A DNA stretch of 64,000 nt from assembly GCA_004173235.1 (NCBI GenBank), contig SEAC01000025.1:62001-126000 (forward strand), read 5' to 3'. A program made the translations under genes and the position numbers. The stretch comes from Chitinophagaceae bacterium. Its GTDB lineage: Bacteria > Bacteroidota > Bacteroidia > Chitinophagales > Chitinophagaceae. Below, piece by piece: positions 17,328 to 25,067 of the stretch. The notes under the pieces are model-generated. The model was not told where the DNA came from. It made no database searches and saw only the letters and a list, made by a program, of their open reading frames with translations. The first letter of the stretch is position 1, and the number at the start of each line of letters is the position of its first letter.

Positions 17328-18936
17328 GAAGGTGGATGTGCCGGGCTCCCGGCAGGTGAACGGGTTGATGTGTAACCAGTATAATGATTTTCCCTTTTGC
17401 CGCTTCAGCCTCGAGGAGGCGAATCATCCCAGCCACTGCTTCGGCGTCCAGCTCGTTAAAGGGTTCGTCGAGGAGATAGACGTCGGGGTTGCGGTAGAGG
17501 GCGCGTGCAAGCGCGATCCGCTGGCGTTGGCCGCCACTAAGGTTGCCCCCGTCTTCGAGCAAGATCTTGCCGGAGTCTGTTCCTTCCGATGCCAGCATCG
17601 GGGATAAGCCGGTTGCGCGTAATACAGCAGCAAGACGCTCAGGCATCGAAGCGCTTTCTTCGAGGCACACGTTGCGGGCTACCGTATCGTGAAGCAGAAA
17701 CGACTCCTGCCGCACATAAGCCATGCGCGGCCAGTAGGAAGCGGCCGTCTCGGCCCGACGTGACTTCCCATTGACCCGCAAACAACCGGCCTGCGGCTCG
17801 CGCAGCCCGGACAGGATTTCGAGCAACGTCGTCTTCCCGCTACCCGACGGACTCCCGATAAGCAGCACCTCGCCGGCGTTGACGGTAAAGTTCAACTCGC
17901 GAAACAGGGTTTGCTTCCCGTAAGAAAAGCTGATTTCTTCGACCTCGATTGAATGGATGTTGGTGGAAGTCTTCGGCACAAGTGCTTCTTCCGGCAATGT
18001 ATCGAGCGTGAAGCTCCAGGCGCGAAGCTGGCTATGCGCAGCGATGATCTTCACCAACCCGGGAATGACCTTGTACGCAGCCGCCAGAAATGCACCGGCG
18101 CGCAGCAAAAGGTAGGCGCCCGCATCGGGGCTTTGCAGCGAAAAGCCGAGCAGCAGCAATAGTCCCAGCACCGCAACGGTTTCGAGTGCGCGCGCCGGCA
18201 GCTGCTGCAGCCCCATCATTTCGAAATAAGCCTTGGTGAAGCGTTCGCGCGATGCCGCAAAACGCGTACGGAAAAAGGATCGGGCGCCGTAGATCTTCCC
18301 TTCCGCATGGCCCTTCAGCGCATCGAGCAGGTAGCGCAGCGAATCTTCGTTACTGGTTTGCACCACCGCCTTCCGGCTATCGATGCGTTTCTTGATGCCG
18401 CGATAGAGCAGGAAAGCAGGCGGTACGAGCATCGCCACGAGCAACGCGAAAAGTGCTGCATCGAAAAGAAAAACGGCAGTCACGGAAAGTGCGACGAGCA
18501 GCAGCTGCGCCGCGATCTGCTGATACCCGAGCAGCACGTAATGGGCAAACTCGAGCGGATGAAAATTCACCTTCCGTATAAATACGGATGAGTCCGTAGC
18601 CACGAAAAGGTCCTGTGCTGCAGCCTGGCAGCCTTCAAGCTGTCGGAGTGCGATCCGCTGCGCCACGGTGCCACCCAGCCGATGGAGCGCACGCAGGGCG
18701 GCATAGCCCGCCGCATTCTTGGCGACGAAGGCGAAAAAAAACAGCGGGAAGAGCACTGCAGGTTGCAGCGGCAATCCCGGCGCACCCACTTTAAGCAATC
18801 GTTGCACCAGCGCGAGCAACGCAGCCAGAAACAGAACATCGAGCACCTGTATCGCACTATCGGCAAGCGTAAGCAGCACGTAGCGGCGTCGCTCGCGGAA
18901 CTCCAGCAATTGCCAGGTGCGGAGCAGGAGACTCAT
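17266..18936 (-). CDS. Fused ABC exporter (permease plus ATPase)
   Basis: 556 residues. The N-terminal ~310 residues form a type IV exporter membrane domain with about six spans. The nucleotide-binding domain carries Walker A GSPSGSGKTTLLE near 358-370, signature LSGGQRQR near 463-470 and Walker B DVYLLDEPFNELD near 480-492. Fused half-exporters dimerise to move lipids, glycolipids or peptides. It lies between the initiating sugar transferase and a glycosyltransferase, overlapping both, so a lipid-linked glycan or precursor is the most likely cargo, though that is inference. A perfect palindromic repeat lies at 18574. Confidence 0.88.
   Translation of the reverse strand: MSLLLRTWQLLEFRERRRYVLLTLADSAIQVLDVLFLAALLALVQRLLKVGAPGLPLQPAVLFPLFFFAFVAKNAAGYAALRALHRLGGTVAQRIALRQLEGCQAAAQDLFVATDSSVFIRKVNFHPLEFAHYVLLGYQQIAAQLLLVALSVTAVFLFDAALFALLVAMLVPPAFLLYRGIKKRIDSRKAVVQTSNEDSLRYLLDALKGHAEGKIYGARSFFRTRFAASRERFTKAYFEMMGLQQLPARALETVAVLGLLLLLGFSLQSPDAGAYLLLRAGAFLAAAYKVIPGLVKIIAAHSQLRAWSFTLDTLPEEALVPKTSTNIHSIEVEEISFSYGKQTLFRELNFTVNAGEVLLIGSPSGSGKTTLLEILSGLREPQAGCLRVNGKSRRAETAASYWPRMAYVRQESFLLHDTVARNVCLEESASMPERLAAVLRATGLSPMLASEGTDSGKILLEDGGNLSGGQRQRIALARALYRNPDVYLLDEPFNELDAEAVAGMIRLLEAEAAKGKIIILVTHQPVHLPGARHIHLHERQTQHPRAAHTGLRSVGG
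18574..18587. repeat. 14-bp palindrome, perfect arms, TAAA centre
   Basis: CCGTATAAATACGG. Inside the ABC exporter gene, encoding VFIR on the minus strand. Confidence 0.85.
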
Positions 18937-19652
18937 AGATGCTGCTTTTTATTGCGAAAGAAGCCTGACATTGTCGCGAGTAAAATGCGCGTGTCCATAC
19001 GCGGCGACCAATGGCGGATGTAATGCAGGTCGGACAAGAGACGGCGTTCGATGGCGGCAGCATCGCTGGTGGCACCTACCAATCCACGCACCTGCGCAAG
19101 CCCTGTGATGCCCGGCTTCACCTGGTTGCGCAGGCGGTACGAGGGATGTTCTGCTGAAAACACCGCATTCTCCGAAAGCATGTGCGGTCGCGGGCCAACC
19201 AACGACATATCGCCCAAAAGCACATTGAAAAGTTGCGGCAGTTCGTCGAGGTGCGAGCGGCGCAGGATGCGGCCGATGCGCGTAATGCGCTGGTCGCCCT
19301 CAAATGCAGCGAGCGTGTCGGCGTGCGGGTTCACCAGCATCGTGCGAAGCTTGATACACCCGAACACGTCACCGTTTTGCTTGTGCCTTCGCTGTCGAAA
19401 GAAAACAGGGCCGCGGCTTTCCAGCGAGATCAACAATGCCGCGAGCGGAAGGAACCATGGAAAGACGAACAGTATAAACACGGTAGCCGCGAGCACGTCC
19501 ACGCCGCGCTTGAGAAGCCTGTTGACGCGGCGCTCGAGTGGCGATGGCAGCAACGCTACTGCCAGGCGCTGCGCGCCGCAGTGGGCAGAAATAGTTTCGG
19601 TGATACGTGCGGCGCCGGTTTCTGTTTGTGCCAGCAGGGCTGCTGTCTCCAT
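18933..19652 (-). CDS. Initiating sugar (glycosyl-1-phosphate) transferase
   Basis: 239 residues of the bacterial sugar transferase (WcaJ/PglC-type) family. After an N-terminal tail comes the membrane-embedded helix (KRGVDVLAATVFILFVFPWF), then the catalytic block with RRHKQNGDVFGCIKLRTM, SHLDELPQLFNVLLGDMSLV and GPRPHM. It transfers a sugar-1-phosphate to undecaprenyl phosphate and so starts the repeat unit assembled by the glycosyltransferases of this locus. It overlaps the ABC transporter gene by four bases. The short length means it has only the catalytic part, without the polytopic domain of long WbaP-type enzymes. Confidence 0.9.
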   Translation of the reverse strand: METAALLAQTETGAARITETISAHCGAQRLAVALLPSPLERRVNRLLKRGVDVLAATVFILFVFPWFLPLAALLISLESRGPVFFRQRRHKQNGDVFGCIKLRTMLVNPHADTLAAFEGDQRITRIGRILRRSHLDELPQLFNVLLGDMSLVGPRPHMLSENAVFSAEHPSYRLRNQVKPGITGLAQVRGLVGATSDAAAIERRLLSDLHYIRHWSPRMDTRILLATMSGFFRNKKQHL

Positions 19653-19701
19653 GTTGCGTCTTTACACCGAATCAATACGCAACAATAAGGCGGGTGGTTG
19701 C

Positions 19702-21141
19702 TTAGAAGATGTTTTTCAGCAACGCAACGCGGAGGCCATAACTTGTAAGTGGGAGCCTGCCTGCGCCGGCATCCTGCACGGGCAACTGCACGTAAGGCTC
19801 CACGCGTAGGCTGAACTGCCGGCGCAACTGAAAGCGGCAACCTGCCGACAACTGAAGCATCGCCATCCAGTCGCGCGTTGCATTGCGCAACGTGGTATCA
19901 TAGTGACCTTCGTAGGAGGTGAAGAGGTTTTTTACATCATAGCCATATTCCTCGCGCTTCATCAGGTAGCTGGAAAAGCCTGCCGTGGCAAACCAGTTAC
20001 CGCGCTTGCGGAAGCGGAAATGATACTGCAGGTTCACCGGTATCTCGATCATCCTGCAGTCGCCGTCAACAGTGCGCACATATGAGTACTGCGGGAGGTA
20101 GCTAAGATCGTTCTTCAGGTATTTACCGTGGCTGTAATAATGCTTGCGGCTCCAGAGAACATTGGCTTCGATGGCGAAGTGGCGACTAAACTGGTAGCCG
20201 AGGGCAAGACCCATGTCGTAGCCGGGTGCCTGCACCTTCTGGCGTTTGACGGTGGTAATGCCCATCCCTCCTACGATTCCTGCATAAAAGCGTTTGCTGC
20301 GGTTGGCTACGGGCTTTTTCGCGACCGCAGGCACGGTTACTGCCGGCGAATCAACGGGAGCAACTTTCGCGAGCGCCGTACGTGCGGTGCTATCACCCAC
20401 CTTGCTGCTATCGGTTGTGCTGGTCGTGTGTGTGGGAAGGGCTGGTGCAGCTGACGGATCGAATGGAGGCTTGCCCTGCGCTACGGAGCTTGTGTCGGCA
20501 GGCACAGAACCATCGACCGGAATGCGGACCACCGTCGCCGCGGGCGTACTGTTGGAGCGGCGTACGCGCGACCGGGCCCTGCGGGTTTTCGCGCCTGTAT
20601 TGCTGTAATGCCGATCTACTGCCAGCGGGTTATTCGAAGGCGACCGCCGACTGGAAGGCGCGACGGGTGGGGCAGTGGACGGACCTTTTGTTGTAGCTGT
20701 GGTGGCCGGAGTTGCGTCAACTGCCTGGCCGGGAGCAACCGGCTGCCGGCTTTGCGTGTGTTGATCAGGCGCAGGATGGCCATTGTCGGTCGGGGCCGCA
20801 GGTGAAGGCGCAGCGGCCGGCTCTCCCGTAGAAATACGGTCAGGGCCGGCTTGAAAGGCTTCGTCGCCCGAAGGAACGATTCTCTTTCCGGCTGGTGATT
20901 GTGTAGCAGCTGCCTGCTCCGCGCCATTGCTGCCCATACCCAACGGGAAGGGCCGGATGCACAGCACCGGGATCAGCAGCAGGAGAAGCAGCCACAGGTA
21001 GCGGCGGTCCCTGCGCTTTGGTTCCGGGGCAATGCCGAGGCCTGCCGCGACTTTGTCCCAGTCCGCACCGGCGGTGTTCAGCGGGTAGTCGCCGGCCGCC
21101 TTGCGCCACAGATCGTCCATATCGTCATTGACAGATTGCAT
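19702..21141 (-). CDS. Inner-membrane-anchored outer-membrane-beta-barrel-like protein
   Basis: 479 residues. The N-terminal ~45 residues (MDDLWRKAAGDYPLNTAGADW) look like a cytoplasmic anti-sigma-type segment. One membrane span follows (YLWLLLLLLIPVLCI), then a 200-residue Pro/Ala/Thr/Ser-rich stretch and a C-terminal ~180-residue region rich in aromatic and alternating residues (YAGIVGGMGITTVKRQKV ... LGYQFSRHFAIEANVLWSRK) like a porin-type barrel. It overlaps the ECF sigma gene by 17 bases and shares its operon. A membrane anchor joined to an OM-type barrel is odd; the barrel may be periplasmic or the linker may span the envelope. Confidence 0.7.
   Translation of the reverse strand: MQSVNDDMDDLWRKAAGDYPLNTAGADWDKVAAGLGIAPEPKRRDRRYLWLLLLLLIPVLCIRPFPLGMGSNGAEQAAATQSPAGKRIVPSGDEAFQAGPDRISTGEPAAAPSPAAPTDNGHPAPDQHTQSRQPVAPGQAVDATPATTATTKGPSTAPPVAPSSRRSPSNNPLAVDRHYSNTGAKTRRARSRVRRSNSTPAATVVRIPVDGSVPADTSSVAQGKPPFDPSAAPALPTHTTSTTDSSKVGDSTARTALAKVAPVDSPAVTVPAVAKKPVANRSKRFYAGIVGGMGITTVKRQKVQAPGYDMGLALGYQFSRHFAIEANVLWSRKHYYSHGKYLKNDLSYLPQYSYVRTVDGDCRMIEIPVNLQYHFRFRKRGNWFATAGFSSYLMKREEYGYDVKNLFTSYEGHYDTTLRNATRDWMAMLQLSAGCRFQLRRQFSLRVEPYVQLPVQDAGAGRLPLTSYGLRVALLKNIF
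20826..20839. repeat. 14-bp palindrome, consensus form
   Basis: CCGTAGAAATACGG. Inside the anchored barrel gene, encoding RIST on the minus strand. Confidence 0.85.
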
Positions 21142-21700
21142 AGGTCAGGTCCGAATCATTTTTTTTTAATGTTTTCTGAAGCGACATCCGTGCTTTCGCG
21201 AGGTTCGATTTCGAAGTGCCTACGGCGATTCCGAGCCGGTCGGCTATCTCCTGGTGGCTGAAACCATCGATTACGTACATATTGAAAACCGCGCGGTAAG
21301 CCGGCGGCAGCTTCTTCACTTCCTTGATCAGCTCTTTGTACAGGAGCGCATTGTCGGAGCGCGCACCAGGGTCTTCGGGCTGCCACACTTCGTCGGGCAG
21401 CGAACCGATCTCCTGCAGGAAGTTGTTCTTCCGCAGGTGGTCGATGGCCGTGTTCACCATAATGGTGCGCAGCCAGCCCATAAAGATCGCCTCGAGGTTG
21501 GTGCCGGGCTCCCAATGAAAGCGCTCGAGATTGCGGAACACTTTCACATAGCCGTCGTTGACTACGTCCACGGCGGTATCATAGTGAAAAATGTAGCGGA
21601 ATACGACCTTCAGGCAATAGCCATAATACCGCTGGTAGAGGTTTTTCTGCTCGCGGGTATTCTTTTCGAGGCAACTCTGTATGGTCAATTGCAGGTCCAA
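21125..21700 (-). CDS. ECF-type RNA polymerase sigma factor
   Basis: 191 residues. Region 2 is evident (YYGYCLKVVFRYIFHYDTAVDVVNDGYVKVFRN, with the GWLRTIMVNTAIDHLR helix). Region 4 has LPPAYRAVFNMYVIDGFSHQEIADRLGIAVGTSKSNLAKAR, the -35-binding helix-turn-helix. ECF sigma factors of this Bacteroidota group usually have a membrane partner encoded beside them; here it is the anchored barrel protein downstream, overlapping by 17 bases. A TACTTTAT sequence near the start is close to a -7 element. Target genes are not evident. Confidence 0.9.
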   Translation of the reverse strand: MDLQLTIQSCLEKNTREQKNLYQRYYGYCLKVVFRYIFHYDTAVDVVNDGYVKVFRNLERFHWEPGTNLEAIFMGWLRTIMVNTAIDHLRKNNFLQEIGSLPDEVWQPEDPGARSDNALLYKELIKEVKKLPPAYRAVFNMYVIDGFSHQEIADRLGIAVGTSKSNLAKARMSLQKTLKKNDSDLTYAICQ

Positions 21701-21774
21701 ATGGGCGGATCGTCAAGGTTGGTCGCCCATAAAGTACGCGAATTTGCACCGAAGGTTGCCTGAGGCCCCAAAAA

Positions 21775-22818
21775 TCAGAGCGTCGCCAGGTCGATCACGA
21801 AGCGGTACTTCACGTCGCCCTTCATCATCCGCTCGTATGCCTCGTTCACCTCGTTCATCGCGATCATTTCCACGTCGGAAACGATGCCGTGCTCGGCGCA
21901 ATAATCCAGCATTTCCTGTGTTTCCGGAATGCCGCCTATAAGCGAGCCCGCGATGCTGCGGCGCTGCATGATAAGATTGAAGATGGCTACCTGTGCCGGC
22001 GCCGGCGGAGCGCCCACGCAGATCATCGTGCCATTGGTATTGAGCAGGTTGAGATAGACGTTGTAATCGTGGGGTGCCGAAACTGTATCGATAATGAAAT
22101 CGAAGTAACCCGACAGGCTCTTAAGGCTTTCGGGACTGCTGGTAAGCGCAAAGCGATGCGCCCCGAGCCGCCTGGCATCGGCTTCTTTTGAAGGCGAGTG
22201 GCTTAGCATCGTCACTTCAGCGCCGAAAGAGGCAGCGAACTTCACCGCCATGTGGCCGAGGCCTCCCAGGCCCAGCACACCGATCTTGTGGCCCTTGCCC
22301 ACCTTCCAGTGGCGCAGCGGCGACCAGGTGGTGATGCCTGCGCAAAGCAACGGCGCCACTGCTTTCAGGTCAAGCTTTTCCGAAACCTTGAGCACGAATT
22401 CCTCGTTGGTTACGATCTGTTTGCTGTAGCCGCCATACGTGGGCGTTTTGCCGTCGCGCTCCAAAGCATTGTACGTGCCCACCGATCCGTTCTCGCAGTA
22501 TTGCTCGAGGCCCTGTTTGCACTTGGGGCACTCACGGCAGCTGTCTACGAGGCAACCCACGCCGGCGAGGTCGCCCACTTTGAATTTCTTCACATGGTTA
22601 CCTACCGCCGACACACGGCCAACGATCTCGTGGCCGGGCACCATTGGATACATGGAGTTGCCCCACTCGTTGCGCACCTGGTGAATGTCGGAGTGACACA
22701 CGCCGCAATAGAGGATCTCGATCTGCACGTCGTGCGGACCGGGTGCGCGGCGCTCGAGTGAAAAATCACGAAGCGGGGTGGCGGCATCGAAGGCGGCGTA
22801 TGCTTTGGTCTGGGACAT
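21775..22818 (-). CDS. Zinc-dependent NAD(P)-alcohol dehydrogenase (YahK/CAD-like)
   Basis: 347 residues of the medium-chain dehydrogenase family. Catalytic zinc ligands are visible as GVCHSD (Cys near 41) and GHE (His near 63). Structural zinc Cys residues lie at about 94, 97, 100 and 108 in DSCRECPKCKQGLEQYC. The Rossmann motif is GLGGLGHMAVKFA near 178-190. YahK-type enzymes reduce aldehydes with NADPH in the cytoplasm. The gene stands alone between the sigma factor gene and a divergent secreted-protein gene. A perfect TACTTTTG -7 element sits 18-25 bases before its start. Confidence 0.92.
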   Translation of the reverse strand: MSQTKAYAAFDAATPLRDFSLERRAPGPHDVQIEILYCGVCHSDIHQVRNEWGNSMYPMVPGHEIVGRVSAVGNHVKKFKVGDLAGVGCLVDSCRECPKCKQGLEQYCENGSVGTYNALERDGKTPTYGGYSKQIVTNEEFVLKVSEKLDLKAVAPLLCAGITTWSPLRHWKVGKGHKIGVLGLGGLGHMAVKFAASFGAEVTMLSHSPSKEADARRLGAHRFALTSSPESLKSLSGYFDFIIDTVSAPHDYNVYLNLLNTNGTMICVGAPPAPAQVAIFNLIMQRRSIAGSLIGGIPETQEMLDYCAEHGIVSDVEMIAMNEVNEAYERMMKGDVKYRFVIDLATL

Positions 22819-22835
22819 TATGAATTGCTTTGCAG

Positions 22836-22843
22836 CAAAAGTA
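22836..22843 (-). promoter_or_regulatory. Bacteroidota -7 element TACTTTTG for the alcohol dehydrogenase gene
   Basis: TACTTTTG on the minus strand matches TAnnTTTG exactly, 18 bases from the ATG at 22818. No convincing TTG -33 element was found at the usual distance. Confidence 0.45.
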
Positions 22844-22917
22844 GCAACGGGCCATTCCAGCCGGTTTAACGATTTTTTGGACCTTAGTGTTTTCCGGCTG
22901 CACTACTTTGGGCCACA

Positions 22918-23493
22918 ATGAACCGCTGGCTGCTCCTGATCTTCCTGATGGGTCTTTCGCTGTTTGCGAAGTCCCAGCATCACCTCTTGCTATTGAAGAA
23001 AGGGCCGCGCACGGTGGCTACCTATTGGGAAGGCGCTCCCATTGCCTTTCAGTTGAACAACGGCTTGTGGCAGAAGGGCGAGCTGGTGGCGCTGCGCAAT
23101 GATTCCATTTTCGTTCGTGTCCGCATCGTGCGTTATTATATGATCGGCAACGACACGCTCACGCTACCGCTGCAAGGCTTTGCACTGAATACGATCTCCG
23201 CTTTCCCTAAGAAAGGCATAGCTGTCGATTTCCGCGGTGGCGAGTTCCGCATCAGCAAAAGCGGCTCGCTCCCTGCAAAGTTGCTGAAGATCGGCGCCAT
23301 TGGTTATACCGCATTGGGTGCGGTCAATGGATTGCGCGAAGGCACCTATTCGATAGCGGATCATAAGGCGGAACTGATCATTGCCGGAGCTGCCTTTGCA
23401 GCGGGCGTTGCCATCGACAAGCTGCAGCGCTACACGTGGACCATCGGAAGAAAATACCACCTCGAGGTCTTTCGCCTCGATGGGCTGAAGTAG
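22918..23493 (+). CDS. Secreted hypothetical protein
   Basis: 191 residues. A Sec signal peptide (MNRWLLLIFLMGLSLFAKSQ) is followed by about 85 residues of alternating hydrophobic and charged pattern suggestive of beta-strands. A more hydrophobic stretch (GAIGYTALGAVNGLREG ... AELIIAGAAFAAGVAIDKLQ) may form one or two membrane-associated helices. No family recognised. The start is the ATG at 22918; the frame opens into noncoding sequence upstream. It is transcribed divergently from the dehydrogenase gene and followed by the small membrane peptide at 23608. Confidence 0.65.
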   Translation: MNRWLLLIFLMGLSLFAKSQHHLLLLKKGPRTVATYWEGAPIAFQLNNGLWQKGELVALRNDSIFVRVRIVRYYMIGNDTLTLPLQGFALNTISAFPKKGIAVDFRGGEFRISKSGSLPAKLLKIGAIGYTALGAVNGLREGTYSIADHKAELIIAGAAFAAGVAIDKLQRYTWTIGRKYHLEVFRLDGLK

Positions 23494-23607
23494 TGGCATT
23501 AGAGCACGCTGAGATCTCACATGTAAACAATAGCCTCTGAAATTAACAAACGGTGAAATGTATGCCATCGCTATCGCCGAACCGGGTGATCGCTTTTTCT
23601 TTGACAA

Positions 23608-23712
23608 ATGGAAAAGGGCACAAAGAAAATCGACCATCGGCCGATTTATGTTTTTGCAGTTTTGTATGTAATTGCAGCCTTTGTGCTGCTTCTTGCTTCT
23701 ACCTATCGCTGA
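23608..23712 (+). CDS. 34-residue single-span membrane peptide
   Basis: A tiny ORF from ATG 23608 to TGA 23710-23712. It has a hydrophilic basic start (MEKGTKKIDHRPIY), one hydrophobic span (VFAVLYVIAAFVLLLA) and a short tail. It resembles the 37-residue peptide at 588-701 in layout, length and the RP-[VI]-Y-[VI]-F-x-VL motif. It ends exactly where the convergent dehydrogenase gene ends. Function unknown. Confidence 0.55.
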   Translation: MEKGTKKIDHRPIYVFAVLYVIAAFVLLLASTYR

Positions 23713-24579
23713 TCACCCGTTGACGATTTCGCCTCCGTTTGGATGCAGCACCTGGCCGGTGAAGTAGGCTCCGTCTTCGGAAGCGAGGAAGAGGTACGAC
23801 GGAGCTACGTCTGCAGGTTCGCCGGCGCGGCGCATCGGCACGTCGGAGCCGAATTCGGCCACCTTCTTACCCCTGAAAGAGCCAGCAATGAGCGGCGTCC
23901 ATATCGGCCCGGGTGCCACTGCGTTGACGCGGATACCTTTTTTCGCGAGGTTTTGAGCGAGGCTGCGCGTGAACGTGAGGATGGCGCCTTTCGTGCTCGA
24001 GTAATCGATGAGTGAGCCCGAGCCGCGGTAGGCGGTTACGGAAGTGGTGTTGATGATTGACGCGCCTTTCTTCAGGTGCGGCAAAGCGGCCTTCGTGATC
24101 CAGAACATCGAGAAGATGTTGGTCTCGAAGGTATCTTTAAGCTGCTCCGTGCTGATGTCGAGCAGTGACTTTTGTTCGGTTTGCGTGGCCGCGTTGTTGA
24201 CCACGATATCGAGCCGGCCGAATTGCTTCACCGTATCATTGACGATCTTCTGGCAGAAGCGCTCGCGGCGGATGTCGCCAGGGAGCAGCAGGCATGTTTG
24301 TCCGAATTCAGATTCAACCGTATTGCGAACCACTTCGGCATCCTCTTGCTCCTGCGGCCGGTAGGCGATGGCGATGTTGGCGCCATGTAGCGCGAAAAGG
24401 AAAGCCACCGCGCGGCCGATGCCGGAATCGCCGCCGCTGATGAGCGCTACTTTACCGGCGAGTTTCTTTGATGGCTGGGCTTTTATGTCTATTGGGTGCG
24501 GCTTCATCCGCTCTTCCAATCCGGGCATCGGCTGTGTTTGCCGAGGCCGCACTTTTTTCGATTCGGCACCTTTTTGCAT
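23713..24579 (-). CDS. SDR-family oxidoreductase (YhxC/YhdF-like)
   Basis: 288 residues from the ATG at 24579 (an ATG at 24606 would add nine residues less typical of the family). The N-terminal tail with KVRPRQTQPMPGLEERMKP is characteristic of stress-associated SDRs such as YhdF/YhxC. The Rossmann motif is ISGGDSGIGRA; NNAA, the catalytic Ser in TTSVTAYRG, and YSSTKGA (Tyr and Lys) follow in the expected order. It likely reduces a carbonyl with NAD(P)H in the cytoplasm; substrate unknown. Its stop abuts the stop of the convergent 34-residue gene. Confidence 0.9.
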   Translation of the reverse strand: MQKGAESKKVRPRQTQPMPGLEERMKPHPIDIKAQPSKKLAGKVALISGGDSGIGRAVAFLFALHGANIAIAYRPQEQEDAEVVRNTVESEFGQTCLLLPGDIRRERFCQKIVNDTVKQFGRLDIVVNNAATQTEQKSLLDISTEQLKDTFETNIFSMFWITKAALPHLKKGASIINTTSVTAYRGSGSLIDYSSTKGAILTFTRSLAQNLAKKGIRVNAVAPGPIWTPLIAGSFRGKKVAEFGSDVPMRRAGEPADVAPSYLFLASEDGAYFTGQVLHPNGGEIVNG

Positions 24580-24637
24580 GGAAATTCTTTTTGGAAACGA
24601 GGACAAAAAATTTGTGCCGCAAATAATCCGCCATTCC

Positions 24638-24645
24638 TATATTTG
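24638..24645 (+). promoter_or_regulatory. -7 element TATATTTG before the tRNA cluster
   Basis: TATATTTG matches TAnnTTTG exactly, ten bases before the first tRNA-like copy at 24655. A TTTG at 24611-24614 could be the -33 element, with a 23-base spacer, at the long end of the usual range. It would drive the tRNA-Ala transcript. Confidence 0.4.
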
Positions 24646-24654
24646 CAGCCCATC

Positions 24655-24739
24655 GGGGGCCAACTTAGCTTAGTTGGATAACGCTTCCCGCGATAGCGCG
24701 GGAAGGGCAACGGGTTCGACTCTTTGAAAGATAGTAAAT
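24655..24739 (+). repeat. tRNA-like copy (a) with hairpin anticodon arm
   Basis: A D-arm-like stretch (TTAGCTTAGTTGGATAACGC) is followed by CCCGCGATAGCGCGGG (24687-24702) where the anticodon arm should be. A T-arm-like GGGTTCGACTC then runs into GAAAGATAGTAAAT. No 3' acceptor strand pairs with the 5' end and no usable anticodon loop exists. The D-arm differs from tRNA-Ala, so it may derive from another tRNA. Confidence 0.7.
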
Positions 24740-24820
24740 GGGGGATTAGCTCAGTTGGCTAGAGCGTCCCGCGATAGCGCGGGAAGGTCAACGGGTTCGA
24801 CTCTTTGAAAGATAGTAAAT
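24740..24820 (+). repeat. tRNA-Ala-like copy (b), 81-bp repeat unit
   Basis: The first 27 bases are identical to the start of the real tRNA-Ala. The anticodon arm is replaced by CCCGCGATAGCGCGGG (24768-24783), and the 3' half (CAACGGGTTCGACTCTTTGA) matches copy (a), not the tRNA. The next tRNA start is exactly 81 bases downstream, so this is one unit of a tandem duplication. Confidence 0.75.
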
Positions 24821-24894
<74 letters not shown>

Positions 24895-24907
24895 CGCTTT
24901 AAAGAAG

Positions 24908-24934
24908 GCTTCGCAGAAATGCGAGGCTTTTTTT
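24908..24934 (+). terminator. Rho-independent terminator after tRNA-Ala
   Basis: Stem GCTTCGCA/TGCGAGGC (8 bp with one T-G pair) with a GAAA loop is followed by seven T residues. Confidence 0.85.
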
Positions 24935-24937
24935 ATG

Positions 24938-25014
24938 CTCCCCTGTGAGCTCGGTTGCCTAGAGCGTCCCGCACGGAGTGCGGGAAGGTCACCGGTTCGA
25001 CTCCGGTATCCTCC
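24938..25014 (+). repeat. tRNA-Ala-like copy (d) with CCCGCACGGAGTGCGGG hairpin
   Basis: The 3' half from AAGGTCACCGGTTCGACTCC through ATCCTCCACGCTTTAAA is identical to the real tRNA-Ala and its flank. The anticodon arm is replaced by CCCGCACGGAGTGCGGG (24968-24984), and the 5' acceptor strand has decayed (CTCCCCTGTGAGCTCGG). It cannot be a normal tRNA. Confidence 0.8.
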
Positions 25015-25026
25015 ACGCTTTAAAAC

Positions 25027-25054
25027 GGCTCCATCGAAAGATGGGGCCTTTTTT
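25027..25054 (+). terminator. Rho-independent terminator after copy (d)
   Basis: Stem GGCTCCATC/GATGGGGCC (9 bp with one T-G pair), GAAA loop and six T residues. Its layout and the following TTTTTTATG match the terminator after the real tRNA, as if tRNA plus terminator had been copied together. Confidence 0.82.
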
Positions 25055-25067
25055 ATGCCTGCACTTC

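Noticed and set aside
24740..24820. Copy (b) as a functional tRNA
   Set aside because: The anticodon loop is replaced by a perfect hairpin and the T-arm and 3' acceptor do not pair.
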